Below, piece by piece: positions 1 to 8,616 of a stretch of DNA of 64,000 nt (position 1 is the stretch's first letter; the number at the start of each line of letters is the position of its first letter). The DNA is from Eubacterium sp. 14-2 (lineage in GTDB: Bacteria; Bacillota; Clostridia; Lachnospirales; Lachnospiraceae), in NCBI RefSeq assembly GCF_000403845.2, contig NZ_KE159567.1, positions 2,148,466 through 2,212,465 on the forward strand, read 5' to 3'. The notes beneath the pieces were generated by a model. That model did no database searches. It worked only from the letters and a program-made list of their open reading frames with translations, and was not told where the DNA came from. The position numbers and the translations under genes are program-made.

Positions 1-9
1 TTTCCTCCT

Positions 10-792
10 TTAATTTTCCATGGATTTTCCATTTAATATCACATCACATCTGTCATCCTGAAACAGCTTTTCATCTGCAAGACCGAATACGGGCTTTTTC
101 AGGTACAGAGGACATCCTTCTCTGACAATGTACATTCCCTCCAGAGTCACCGCTTCCAGAAGTCCGGATTCCTGTCCCAGTGAATGATAGGGAATCAGTC
201 TCGTGAGAAGCTGTTCTTTCTGTATCTGACTCTGCAGGATTTCCCGTTTTATAATATGTACCGGCCGATTCCCCAGAGGATCTGTCAGCAGATTTCCCGT
301 ATCGTAAAAACCCTTTACAGAAAGTTTTCCTTCTCCGGTTACCAGAAGAAGGTCATAAAGAGTCTCTTTTTCTCCTTTTACATGTCTCAGCGCCCTCCCG
401 GCTGCCTCAAGAAACAGCAGAGCCCCCGCCAGGCAGACCAGAAAATATCCGCTTCCTTTTCTGCCGACCATACTAAAGGACAATACGCCTCCCAGCAGAA
501 CATATGCCACATAAGTAATGGCCCACTGACATAAAAATTCCTTTTTCCTGCTTCGGTAACACAGATACACCATCAGGGGATTTACCAGAAAATGGACGCA
601 AATCCGGTACAGGGTATAGTTTTCCAGCCCCAGAAAAAAAAGCATGGATCCGGCTGTCCCTGTAAAACTCCCCAGCAGCAGTCTTCCCGGACGAACCGGC
701 TGACGCATCAGTTTACCTGCCAGAACCAGGGCCAGGCTGTCCATAAGAAAATTTGTCAGAAACCAGACGTCTGCATACAGTTCATATTCCAC
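10..792 (-). CDS. spoIIGA: SpoIIGA, sporulation sigma-E factor processing peptidase
   Basis: Membrane-embedded aspartyl protease that cleaves pro-sigma-E in the mother cell during sporulation. The 260-residue product has an N-terminal half made of about five hydrophobic segments (roughly residues 5-135) and a soluble C-terminal protease domain. The catalytic motif is visible as FYDTGN, with the active-site aspartate at D164. The protein is somewhat shorter than the roughly 300 residues usual for the family. Its place downstream of the dcw cluster on the same strand matches Firmicutes, where spoIIGA precedes sigE and sigG. Those two genes would lie just beyond position 1, so they cannot be seen here. 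Family assignment is by motif and context. Confidence 0.92.
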   Translation of the reverse strand: MEYELYADVWFLTNFLMDSLALVLAGKLMRQPVRPGRLLLGSFTGTAGSMLFFLGLENYTLYRICVHFLVNPLMVYLCYRSRKKEFLCQWAITYVAYVLLGGVLSFSMVGRKGSGYFLVCLAGALLFLEAAGRALRHVKGEKETLYDLLLVTGEGKLSVKGFYDTGNLLTDPLGNRPVHIIKREILQSQIQKEQLLTRLIPYHSLGQESGLLEAVTLEGMYIVREGCPLYLKKPVFGLADEKLFQDDRCDVILNGKSMEN

Positions 793-981
793 CCGCTCCC
801 TCCTTGTCTGATATTTCCCCAGGCTGAGCCTGATACCCTACAGTATAAGATGAAACCGGAGATTTTTTTGTCAAACCGTTGTCCTCTTCCGGAAAAATTC
901 TTTTACAGAATCTGACAGAAAAATCAGAATTTATGATATAAAACTGTACTTACTGCAAAACAGCAGAAACGTTCCATGCAA

Positions 982-1009
982 AAACCCCCGCAGCAAAATG
1001 CGGGGGTTT
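982..1009 (-). terminator. Rho-independent terminator downstream of acs
   Basis: A perfect 11-bp stem (AAACCCCCGCA / TGCGGGGGTTT) with a 6-nt loop. On the minus strand it is followed by five T. It lies after the acs stop, beyond the repeat block at 1011-1260, and would separate acs from spoIIGA. Confidence 0.8.
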
Positions 1010-1010
1010 G

Positions 1011-1140
1011 TTTATCCTATTGGAAAGACTCTGTTACGCTAACGCGTGAAGCGGGGAATCCTGCAAAGCAGAATTTTTTTATCTTATAGGAAAGACCTTG
1101 TCACGCTAAAGTGTGAAAGTATCTTTTCTATAAGATAAAA
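1011..1140. repeat. Dispersed palindromic repeat, one half and one full unit
   Basis: Full unit at 1073-1140: arms TTATCTTATAGGAAAGA and TCTTTTCTATAAGATAA surround an inner hairpin TCACGCTAAAGTGTGA. A half unit (TTGGAAAGACTCTGTTACGC) lies at 1018-1037. Between them is a small hairpin AATCCTGC-AAA-GCAGAATT. The same family recurs at about 3.45, 21.7, 47.9, 51.4 and 61.2 kb. It does not encode a protein. Confidence 0.75.
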
Positions 1141-1197
1141 ATAATATGCGCACTCGCACAAGAGGTAACATATTGCTTCGCAATTGTGCTCGGCGCA

Positions 1198-1260
1198 CAA
1201 AGTGTCCAGGCCCCTCATGAGTGAGGCGTCAGGGGAGCTGAAGTGGGCCTGCCCACTTTG
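1198..1260. repeat. Long imperfect hairpin abutting the acs stop codon
   Basis: CAAAGTG-TC-CAGGCCC at 1198-1213 pairs with GGGCCTG-CC-CACTTTG at 1245-1260, that is 14 matched pairs with one 2-nt internal mismatch. An alternative inner pairing, CCCCT/AGGGG, is also possible. It begins 3 nt after the acs stop. The right arm (GTGGGCCTGCCCACTTT) reappears, inverted, at about 30470-30487 ahead of pheS. It may be a 3-prime stabiliser or a repeat remnant. Confidence 0.6.
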
Positions 1261-1263
1261 TTT

Positions 1264-3252
1264 CTATACAATACGTTCCTTATCAATTATTTTCACAATA
1301 CCTGGCTCTGCCAGAATGTTCAGCATGGAAGCGTCAATTTCATTTCCCACTCCTGAAGCAATCTTACGAAGGATACGCCGCACAATCTTACCGGAGCGGT
1401 TTTTCGGCATTTCCTGGACAAACTGGATTTTACCCGGAATGGCTATGGGCCCGATTTCCTGCCTTACCAGATTTTTCAGTTCATCGCGCAGTGCGTCATT
1501 TCCTTCCCATTCTGCAGAGGTAACCACATAAACGTACAGATCTTCTCCTTTTACCGGATGGGGATATCCCACCACTGCGGCTTCCACCACACCGGGATGG
1601 GAGCAAAGTACCTTTTCCACCTCTGCGGTACCCAGGCGGTGTCCGGAAATATTTACAATATCATCAATTCTTCCGGTAATCCAGAAATATCCGTCTTCAT
1701 CTTTGTATGCACCGTCACCGCTGAAGAAATATCCCGGCTGCTGCGTATAATATCCGCTGATATGCCGTTCCGGTTCTCCGTAGAGAGTCCGCATGATTCC
1801 AGGCCAGTTGGACGCCAGACACAGCTCTCCTTTTTCATTTACCTCTGCCTCTTCTGCCGGCTCATCGCCGGAATTTCTCGCCCGCAGAATCACCGGTTTT
1901 ACTCCAAAAAACGGCAGTGCCGCACTTCCCGGTTTCAGTCCCATGGCTCCCGGAATTGCGGAAATCAGAATGCCTCCCGCCTCTGTCTGCCACCAGGTAT
2001 CCACAATGGGACAGTGATCATGGCCTACATAGTGGTAATACCACTGCCATGCTTCCGGATTGATGGGTTCTCCCACAGACCCCAGCAGCCTGAGGCTGGA
2101 TAAATCATGCTTTTCCACCCATTTGATATCCCTGTTCATCAGAGAACGGATAACAGTGGGAGCAGTATAAAACGTGGTTACTTTAAATTTATCAATAATA
2201 TGCCAGAACCGGTCCGGCTCCGGATACGTTGGAACGGACTCATACAGCACTGTGGTGGCACCGTTTAAAAGAGGGCCGTATACAATGTAGGAATGGCCTG
2301 TAATCCAGCCGATATCCGCAGTACAGAAGAACACATCCTCTTCTTTATAGTCAAAAATATACTTAAATGTGGTATAAGTATAAACCATATAACCTGCTGT
2401 GGTATGCAAAGTTCCTTTTGGTTTTCCGGTAGAACCTGAGGTATACATAATAAACAGCGGATCTTCCGCGTCCATTTTCTCTGCCGGACAGAAATCTGAA
2501 ATTTCTTCCAGCATCAGTTCTTTGGAAAGAGAAGTATCGCGATACACAATATAGGGCACGTCAAAATCCACCATTCGGTCTACCACAAATACATCGTCAA
2601 TGGTCAGTCCTGCACTGGCACATAACATACATGCACGGTCCACATTTGCCTTGGCATTTATCTTTTTCCCGCCGCGCCAGTAACCATTGGTGGTTACCAG
2701 TTTCTTGGCTCCGCAGGCAAGCATCCTGTCTGCCAGAGCCTCAGCAGAAAATCCGCCGAATACCACCGTATGTACCGCACCGATTCTGGCACAGGCCAGC
2801 ATAACCACGGGAAGCTGCCAGATCATGGGCAGATATAAGGCAATCCGGTCACCTTTTTTCACACCGTTTTTCTTAAGTACATTTGCAAACCGGCATACAT
2901 GTTTCAGCAGCTCTTTATAGGTAAAACGTTTACAGTCCGCTTCCGGTTCTCCCTGGAACAGAAGGGCAACCTTGTCTCCTCTTCCCTTTTCAATCTGAGC
3001 ATCCAGACAGTTATAGGAAATATTCGTCTTTCCGCCTATAAACCATTCATTATCCCCGATTTCCGGTTCACCCCGGTACACTTTGACCCAGGGCTTGAAC
3101 CAGTGAAAATCTTTGGCAATGTAACCCCAGAATGTCTCAGGATCCTCAATGGACTGTTTCCACATTCTCTCATACTCTGCACGGCTCTGTATATTCGCCT
3201 GTTCCACAAATTCTCTTTCCGGCAGATACATATCTTTTCTTTCTGTAGCCAT
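1264..3252 (-). CDS. acs: Acetyl-CoA synthetase (AMP-forming)
   Basis: Activates acetate with ATP and CoA to acetyl-CoA through an acetyl-AMP intermediate. The 662-residue length fits the family. Seen motifs: N-terminal ACAS domain (FWGYIAKDFHWF), the AMP-binding P-loop YTSGSTGKPKG at residues 270-280, and the C-terminal NRSGKIVRR, where K622 is the lysine usually controlled by acetylation. It lies between ftsZ and spoIIGA, where other Firmicutes have no gene. It has its own flanking repeats and terminator and is separated from ftsZ by 544 bp, so it is probably its own transcription unit. It could be annotated acsA; propionate activation cannot be excluded from sequence. Confidence 0.94.
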   Translation of the reverse strand: MATERKDMYLPEREFVEQANIQSRAEYERMWKQSIEDPETFWGYIAKDFHWFKPWVKVYRGEPEIGDNEWFIGGKTNISYNCLDAQIEKGRGDKVALLFQGEPEADCKRFTYKELLKHVCRFANVLKKNGVKKGDRIALYLPMIWQLPVVMLACARIGAVHTVVFGGFSAEALADRMLACGAKKLVTTNGYWRGGKKINAKANVDRACMLCASAGLTIDDVFVVDRMVDFDVPYIVYRDTSLSKELMLEEISDFCPAEKMDAEDPLFIMYTSGSTGKPKGTLHTTAGYMVYTYTTFKYIFDYKEEDVFFCTADIGWITGHSYIVYGPLLNGATTVLYESVPTYPEPDRFWHIIDKFKVTTFYTAPTVIRSLMNRDIKWVEKHDLSSLRLLGSVGEPINPEAWQWYYHYVGHDHCPIVDTWWQTEAGGILISAIPGAMGLKPGSAALPFFGVKPVILRARNSGDEPAEEAEVNEKGELCLASNWPGIMRTLYGEPERHISGYYTQQPGYFFSGDGAYKDEDGYFWITGRIDDIVNISGHRLGTAEVEKVLCSHPGVVEAAVVGYPHPVKGEDLYVYVVTSAEWEGNDALRDELKNLVRQEIGPIAIPGKIQFVQEMPKNRSGKIVRRILRKIASGVGNEIDASMLNILAEPGIVKIIDKERIV

Positions 3253-3448
3253 GGTAAAATCCCCCTGTCTTAATTTCTGATTTCATATTACTACAGTTAC
3301 CCCTGCACTCACTCTCCAGTGACTGCATACCTGATACAGGATTGTACTGAAAAAAATACATTTCTCATACTCTATTTTACAGATTGTTAATTTTTTGTCA
3401 ATACTGAATTGTTATTTTTTTAACAATATTGAGAAATTGTTCAGAAAA

Positions 3449-3641
3449 TACTTTCACACATTAGCGTGACAAGGCATTTCCTATAGAATAAAAAAGAATG
3501 CGCCATGCGCATTCTCCGCGCGCGAGCGGATTGCGCAGCAATAAACATCAACCCCGCGAGCTGCGCATCATTGTTTTTTTATTCTATAGGAAGACACTTT
3601 CGCACTTTAGTGTGACAAGGTATTTCCTGTAGAATAAAAAA
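3449..3641. repeat. Dispersed palindromic repeat, bracketing pair
   Basis: The left copy (3449-3495) ends TTTCCTATAGAATAAAAAA. The right copy (3574-3641) is a full unit: TTTTTTATTCTATAGGAA, an inner hairpin CACTTTAGTGTG, then TTTCCTGTAGAATAAAAAA. The two enclose about 80 bp of GC-rich sequence with its own hairpins (GAATGCGCCATGCGCATTC). Same family as the repeat at 1073-1140. Confidence 0.75.
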
Positions 3642-3730
3642 CTGCTCCATCCACAAATTCCCTCCCCGCCTTTCCCATCGGGAAAAGGCAGGGAGGGAAC
3701 TCGTTCATGCAGCAGCTTCCACTGTATCTG

Positions 3731-3783
3731 TTACTTCACCGGCTGAATACAGATTCTGTATCCGCATTCAGCCGGTGAAGTAA
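3731..3783 (-). terminator. Strong hairpin 3-prime of ftsZ
   Basis: A perfect 18-bp stem (3731-3748 with 3766-3783) and a 17-nt loop, starting 14 nt after the ftsZ stop on the minus strand. No T-run follows directly. A second G/C-rich hairpin (3658-3699) and a T6 run lie farther on. Together they probably end dcw transcription or protect the 3-prime end. Confidence 0.5.
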
Positions 3784-3796
3784 AACTATGTATCTT

Positions 3797-5014
3797 TTAT
3801 TTTCTCGTATTTTTCAAAAATTCCGGAATCTTGATATCCCGTTCCGGTACACTGCTCTCCGGCTTTCTGGGTCTCTGAATTCCCAGAGTGGATGCGGTAA
3901 CTCCCAGATTACTGCTGGCAGCAGCAGACTGAGCAGTACCATAAGGATTAGCCGGACGCGCCGCTGTTCCCAGGCTGTTGGATGAAGCTCTTGTTGCAGC
4001 CGGCATTCTGGTCGCTGCAGTCTGAGAATACTTCATTCCTGACATTACTTTTGGCGCTGCAGCCGCATCTTCTAACCCGGTAGCAATTACTGTGATAATT
4101 GCCTCATCTGCCATGGTCTCGTCGAATTTCGCACCGAAAATAATATTCGCATTGTCTCCTGCCAGATCCTGCACATAGCTGGCCGCATCATTGGCATCCA
4201 TCAGTGAAATATCCCCGGAAATATTGATAATAACATGAGACGCCCCGGTAATGGTGGTCTCTAACAGCGGACTTGCCACTGCCAGCTTCACAGCCTCCGT
4301 AGCCTTATCATCACCTTTAGCCATACCAATACCGATATGTGCCATTCCTTTATCCTTCATGACAGTCTGTACATCTGCAAAGTCCAGATTAATCAGGGCA
4401 GGTACATTAATCAGATCCGTAATTCCCTGTACTGCCTGCTGTAATACCTCATCGGCCTTCTTCAGGGCATCCGGCATGGTAGTCCGTCTGTCCACAATTT
4501 CCAACAGCTTGTCATTGGGAATCACAATCAACGTATCCACACTGGCTTTCAGCCTCTCAATACCGCCCATGGCATTGACCATACGGGCTTTTGCTTCGAA
4601 CTTAAAAGGCTTTGTCACAACTCCGACGGTCAGGATGCCCATTTCCTTTGCAATCCTTGCAACCACCGGCGCTGCTCCTGTTCCGGTTCCGCCGCCCATT
4701 CCGCAGGTAACGAATACCATGTCCGCACCTTTAATCTCGGCAGTCAGTTCGTCAATACTCTCTTCTGCGGCCTTTTCTCCAATCTCCGGCTGGGCTCCCG
4801 CTCCAAGCCCTTTGGTGAGCTTCTCGCCGATCTGAATCAGAGTAGGTGCCTTACAGAGCGTTAATGCCTGCTTGTCCGTATTGATTCCAATAAACTCAAC
4901 ACCACCGATACTTTCCTCAATCATTCTATTGACTGCATTATTTCCAGCTCCACCCACACCGATTACGATGATTTTTGCACTGGAATCTGCCTCTGTCGTC
5001 ATTATTTCAAGCAA
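3797..5014 (-). CDS. ftsZ: Cell division GTPase FtsZ
   Basis: Tubulin homologue that builds the Z-ring at mid-cell. The 405-residue product has the Rossmann start ([17 protein letters not shown]), the tubulin signature GGGTGTG at residues 107-113, an Ala/Ser-rich linker from about 320, and the C-terminal partner-binding peptide IPEFLKN, which docks SepF, FtsA or EzrA-type proteins. The start is a TTG at 5014, chosen because AAGGAGG lies 7 nt upstream and the resulting N-terminus (MLEI...) resembles the Bacillus protein. The next ATG (5002) is too far from that site. It is the last gene of the dcw cluster here; no ftsA is next to it. Confidence 0.97.
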   Translation of the reverse strand: MLEIMTTEADSSAKIIVIGVGGAGNNAVNRMIEESIGGVEFIGINTDKQALTLCKAPTLIQIGEKLTKGLGAGAQPEIGEKAAEESIDELTAEIKGADMVFVTCGMGGGTGTGAAPVVARIAKEMGILTVGVVTKPFKFEAKARMVNAMGGIERLKASVDTLIVIPNDKLLEIVDRRTTMPDALKKADEVLQQAVQGITDLINVPALINLDFADVQTVMKDKGMAHIGIGMAKGDDKATEAVKLAVASPLLETTITGASHVIINISGDISLMDANDAASYVQDLAGDNANIIFGAKFDETMADEAIITVIATGLEDAAAAPKVMSGMKYSQTAATRMPAATRASSNSLGTAARPANPYGTAQSAAASSNLGVTASTLGIQRPRKPESSVPERDIKIPEFLKNTRK

Positions 5015-5141
5015 GGTTCTTCCTCCTTTTGTCCTCTATATGAACTCTTTCTATTTAATCCCACTTTAAACTCTTATACTATATAGTATAATTTTTTCGG
5101 GAATTAATCAATAACATTTTTGAAATTTGCGAATTTTTTTG

Positions 5142-5298
5142 TAACAGTTCAGCCATAGCCGGCACATGAGCATAGCATGCTCGCATGCTTATGCATGGGA
5201 ACGGCTATGGACGGAGCGCCTCGTAATAAGCAAAGTTAGCTGCATGGCAGCGGGAATGCCCTGTAAGCGCCTTTGCGCATGGCGCGTCTGAACTGTTA
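5142..5298. repeat. Palindrome-bounded intergenic element between ftsQ and ftsZ
   Basis: Bounded by a perfect 11-bp inverted repeat, TAACAGTTCAG (5142-5152) and CTGAACTGTTA (5288-5298). Inside is a second inverted pair, CCATAGCCG (5153-5161) and CGGCTATGG (5202-5210), plus several GCATGC-like and GCGC-rich palindromes. Its right terminus contains the ftsQ stop codon. It looks like a small MITE-type element or a structured RNA; no ORF inside. A weaker match to one end (ACAATTCAGCCATA) occurs at about 18829. Confidence 0.55.
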
Positions 5299-6042
5299 TT
5301 TCGCTTCTTCAAAGGTAATATCTGTGGTATTTTCCGTCCATCCTTCCAGATGCAGTGTTCCCTTCTTGCCCTGAAGTTCCGGCAAAATATAGGAAAGCCG
5401 CACCACCTTCTCATTCAGTTTTCGGGCCTGTCCGATCAGAACTGTAATATCGCCGTAATTCAGAACATAGTTTCCTTCTTCTCCATATTTGATATTATCT
5501 GGTACCTGCTCATACTTTTTCAGCATCTGTGTCAGGGACAGCAGATTTTTCAGAATATCTTTCCCTTTAATTGGAAGTTTTTCATACAGTACAATCTGCT
5601 CCACATCCAGTCCGCTTACTTTCGGCACTCCTTCAATTACCTCCGAGGACATTTCCACCACAAATCCATCTTTGTCAAAATAGGCATTCTGCCCCAGAGT
5701 ATCAATATAGACCCGTCCCAGCAATGCCTTTTCCTGGACTGTAATTTCCAGGGTGTGGGGAGATTTCAGAGAAATCTCCATATTGTCCACAAAAGGCATT
5801 TCCTTTGGTTCCACAAATTTATACTTAAAATACACATACAGACTGTTCCAGCAGTATTCATCATCCAGCATCCATTCCCGGATTGTTTCATCCGGATAAT
5901 GCTCATTTCCTGTAACCTTTACTTTTTCCACGGTAAATACTTTTGTGACAATCAGCGCTCCGATGGCCAGCAGCAACAAAATGATAAGAAAGGTCAGCCC
6001 CGCAGACTGCCAGTTCTTCTTTTTTCTTCTTCCTTTTCCCAT
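5296..6042 (-). CDS. ftsQ: Cell division protein FtsQ/DivIB
   Basis: Bitopic divisome protein that links early and late division proteins with FtsL and DivIC. 248 residues: a basic cytoplasmic start (MGKGRRKKKN), one membrane helix at about 13-33, then a POTRA domain (VEKVKVTGNEHYPDETIREWM) and the beta domain. The ribosome binding site AGGAG overlaps the ftsW stop, and the start is only 3 nt after it, so the two are probably translationally coupled. The stop codon lies in the terminal inverted repeat of the element at 5142-5298. The name DivIB is equally valid. Confidence 0.9.
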   Translation of the reverse strand: MGKGRRKKKNWQSAGLTFLIILLLLAIGALIVTKVFTVEKVKVTGNEHYPDETIREWMLDDEYCWNSLYVYFKYKFVEPKEMPFVDNMEISLKSPHTLEITVQEKALLGRVYIDTLGQNAYFDKDGFVVEMSSEVIEGVPKVSGLDVEQIVLYEKLPIKGKDILKNLLSLTQMLKKYEQVPDNIKYGEEGNYVLNYGDITVLIGQARKLNEKVVRLSYILPELQGKKGTLHLEGWTENTTDITFEEAK

Positions 6043-6045
6043 ATA

Positions 6046-7164
6046 TTACTCCTGTTCCAGATGGATTCCCCTGGAAACACTTAGCACCAGTCCGATTTCT
6101 GCCAGCAGAAACACCACCGAGGTTCCTCCATAACTGATAAAGGGCAGGGAAATTCCTGTATTTGGTATGGTGTTGGTCACAACGGCAATATTCAGAATAA
6201 CCTGTATGGAAATATGGGCGAGGGCTCCCGTTACAAGCAGCGCCCCGTACAAATCCTGAGCATTGCTGGCAATTACCATAAAACGCCAGATAATAATCAC
6301 AAACAGTAAAATCACGCTGACAGCCCCAAACAGGCCCAGCTCTTCACAGATGATGGAAAAAATCATATCATTCTGGGCCTCCGGCACAAATCCCAGTTTC
6401 TGCATACTGCCGCCAAGGCCCTTGCCGAACAGGCCGCCGGAGCCGATGGCGTACAGGCCCTGCAGGGTCTGATATCCCTTCGCATGGCTTTCCGGGTCCA
6501 GCCAGATCTGCAGACGTTCCGCACGATAGGATTCCAACATGATAAAGGCGGCGCCGAAAACAAGCACTGCCGCTCCCACAACAAAAAACTGCATATATTT
6601 CGGACTGGCCACAAACACCATGGAAATGGCGATTCCCAGTATGATAATAGCTGTACTTAAATTCTCAGTAGCCACAATGGCAACCATGGGCAGCACAATT
6701 ACCATTACTTTTATCAGAGAAGAAAATTTCCCCATCTGCCGGGGCATCTGGCTGATAATCGTGGCCAGGAACACAATGACTGCCAGTTTTGCCAGCTCGG
6801 AAGGCTGAAAACTGACCACCTTCAAATCCAGCCATCGTTTTGCGCCCTGAATGGTATCTCCTATAAAAAGTACCAGCGTACAGAGACCAAAGGCCGCTAT
6901 GTAAGCAAGAAGCCAGAAATTTTTCCAGACACGATAATCAATTCTCGCCACAATCAGCATGGCAATGACACCTAAAATATCTGCCACAAGCTGTTTTTTC
7001 AGATAATATGCACCATCTTTAAATTTTAACTGCCCGTTATAAGCACTTGTGCTGTACAACATGACAAGACCAAAGCATATCAGAAAAAACACAATCAACA
7101 ACAGCGTATAGTCAAAATAGCGGATATTTTTTTGTCTTTTGTCCGTCTTTCTTTCTCTACCCAT
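6046..7164 (-). CDS. ftsW: SEDS peptidoglycan glycosyltransferase FtsW/SpoVE
   Basis: Polytopic lipid II polymerase of the SEDS family that works with a class B PBP at the septum. 372 residues with about ten hydrophobic helices; the conserved GAKRWLDLKVVSFQPSELAKL stretch and the C-terminal PFISYGGTS motif are visible. The start at 7164 is supported by AGGAG 7 nt upstream. It lies between murD and ftsQ, the position held by spoVE in Bacillus. Division versus spore-cortex use cannot be told from sequence, so FtsW is a family-level name. Confidence 0.92.
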   Translation of the reverse strand: MGRERKTDKRQKNIRYFDYTLLLIVFFLICFGLVMLYSTSAYNGQLKFKDGAYYLKKQLVADILGVIAMLIVARIDYRVWKNFWLLAYIAAFGLCTLVLFIGDTIQGAKRWLDLKVVSFQPSELAKLAVIVFLATIISQMPRQMGKFSSLIKVMVIVLPMVAIVATENLSTAIIILGIAISMVFVASPKYMQFFVVGAAVLVFGAAFIMLESYRAERLQIWLDPESHAKGYQTLQGLYAIGSGGLFGKGLGGSMQKLGFVPEAQNDMIFSIICEELGLFGAVSVILLFVIIIWRFMVIASNAQDLYGALLVTGALAHISIQVILNIAVVTNTIPNTGISLPFISYGGTSVVFLLAEIGLVLSVSRGIHLEQE

Positions 7165-7237
7165 ATCGGCACTCCTGACTTATTACTCCGCGGGTTAAAT
7201 ATCGGCCTTTAACTGCCGGAACAACTTATTTTCACTG

Positions 7238-8605
7238 TTACCTCTCCAGGGCCTTTACCAGTTCCCGGAACATATCCCCGCGTTCTTCATAATTCCGAAA
7301 CATTCCCCAGCTTGCACAGGCCGGAGAAAGCAGCACTGCATCCCCGGTATCTGCATAATCCACACATGTGCTGACTGCTTCCTGCAGACTGTCTGTTAAG
7401 ATAATATCCTGCTCCGGATAACCCAGACGGACTGCCGTGTCCCTGATTTTCTCCCTGGTAGCTCCCAGCAGCACCAGCTTCTTTACTTTTCCCTCAAATG
7501 CATGAATCCACTCATCATATTCAGAATCTTTATCGTAACCTCCTCCAATTAGCAGAACAGGCCATTTCATAGCCCGGACAGCCTGAATGGCGGCATCCGG
7601 ATTTGTGCCTTTGGAATCGTTGTAAAAACGAACCCCCTTTTTCATCCCCACATACTCTATTCTATGCGCCACTCCTGTAAAAGTAACCAGAACTTCTTTT
7701 ATTTTTTCCAGAGAAACGCCCACTGCGGCTGCCATGGCCGCGGCCGCCATTACGTTTTCATAATTGTGATTGCCCAGAAGCTGAAGTTCCCCAATGCCGC
7801 ACAGCGGCGTTCGGATACCGTTCCAGGCCTGAACAATCGTTTCTCCCTCCAGATAATAACCTTCCTCCAGCTTCCTTTTGCTGCTGAAAAATATAACTCT
7901 GGCTTTTACCTGTTCTGAAAATTTCCGCAGCCTTTCGTCCTCGTAATTCAGAACGCAGAACTGATCTTCTTTCTGATTTTCAGTAATCCGCTCTTTGATC
8001 CGGCAGTAATTTTCCATGGTATAATGTCGGTTCAGATGATCCGGTGTAAGATTTAAAATCGCAGAAACCTGAGGACAGAATTCATGTATGGTCTCTAACT
8101 GAAAACTGCTGATCTCCGCCACTGTTACAGATTCCTCCCTGGTATCTGCCGCCAGGCCTGTATAGGGAACCCCGATATTTCCCACCACTTTTACATCCAG
8201 ACCGGCATGTTTTAAAATTTCTCCCAGCAGAGAAGTGGTTGTGGTTTTTCCATTCGTTCCGGTAATGGCAAGAATCCGGCCCCGCTCAAAAGCACAGGCC
8301 AGCTCAATCTCGCCCCAGATTTCCATTCCTTTAGCTCTCATTCGTTCCACAAAAGGCGCATCGGTGGGAATTCCCGGACTTAACACTGCAATGTCATATT
8401 CCTCCGGTATGTGCTCCGGCAGTTCTCCCAGCAATATGGCAATTTCCTGCAATACCGGAGATTTTCCCCGGATTTCCTCTTCCTTCTGCTGACTGTTTTC
8501 ATCATATAATACAACCGGAATGTGGTGTTTCACCAGAAGCTCTGCCGCTGCAATTCCACTGATACCGGTTCCTGCAACCAAAAATTTCTTTCCACTCAGG
8601 TTCAA
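7238..8605 (-). CDS. murD: UDP-N-acetylmuramoyl-L-alanine--D-glutamate ligase
   Basis: Cytoplasmic Mur ligase that adds D-Glu to UDP-MurNAc-L-Ala using ATP. N-terminal Rossmann region (KKFLVAGTGISGIAAAELL), the ATP-binding P-loop GTNGKTTTT, and the C-terminal ligase part (GGYDKDSEYDEW) are seen. I place the start at a TTG (8605) giving a 455-residue protein. AGGAGG lies 7 nt upstream and overlaps the mraY stop codon, and the N-terminus becomes MNLSGKKF. A longer in-frame start at 8644 would overlap mraY by 28 nt and has no such site. Tight coupling with mraY fits the dcw operon. Confidence 0.94.
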   Translation of the reverse strand: MNLSGKKFLVAGTGISGIAAAELLVKHHIPVVLYDENSQQKEEEIRGKSPVLQEIAILLGELPEHIPEEYDIAVLSPGIPTDAPFVERMRAKGMEIWGEIELACAFERGRILAITGTNGKTTTTSLLGEILKHAGLDVKVVGNIGVPYTGLAADTREESVTVAEISSFQLETIHEFCPQVSAILNLTPDHLNRHYTMENYCRIKERITENQKEDQFCVLNYEDERLRKFSEQVKARVIFFSSKRKLEEGYYLEGETIVQAWNGIRTPLCGIGELQLLGNHNYENVMAAAAMAAAVGVSLEKIKEVLVTFTGVAHRIEYVGMKKGVRFYNDSKGTNPDAAIQAVRAMKWPVLLIGGGYDKDSEYDEWIHAFEGKVKKLVLLGATREKIRDTAVRLGYPEQDIILTDSLQEAVSTCVDYADTGDAVLLSPACASWGMFRNYEERGDMFRELVKALER

Positions 8606-8616
8606 TCCTATCCCTC

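Larger units (their letters stand above)
3253..3796. other. Intergenic region between ftsZ and acs, repeats and hairpins
   Basis: No plausible gene. The part next to acs (3253-3440) is AT-rich and should carry its promoter, though I could not fix -35/-10 boxes. The middle holds the dispersed repeat pair at 3449-3641. The part next to ftsZ holds two hairpins: TTCCCTCCC...GGGAGGGAA at 3658-3699, and a perfect 18-bp stem at 3731-3783. Confidence 0.7.

Noticed and set aside
4251-4835. Long plus-strand frame opposite ftsZ (194 codons)
   Set aside because: It is the complement of a certain gene, with no ribosome binding site, and its content mirrors FtsZ codons.
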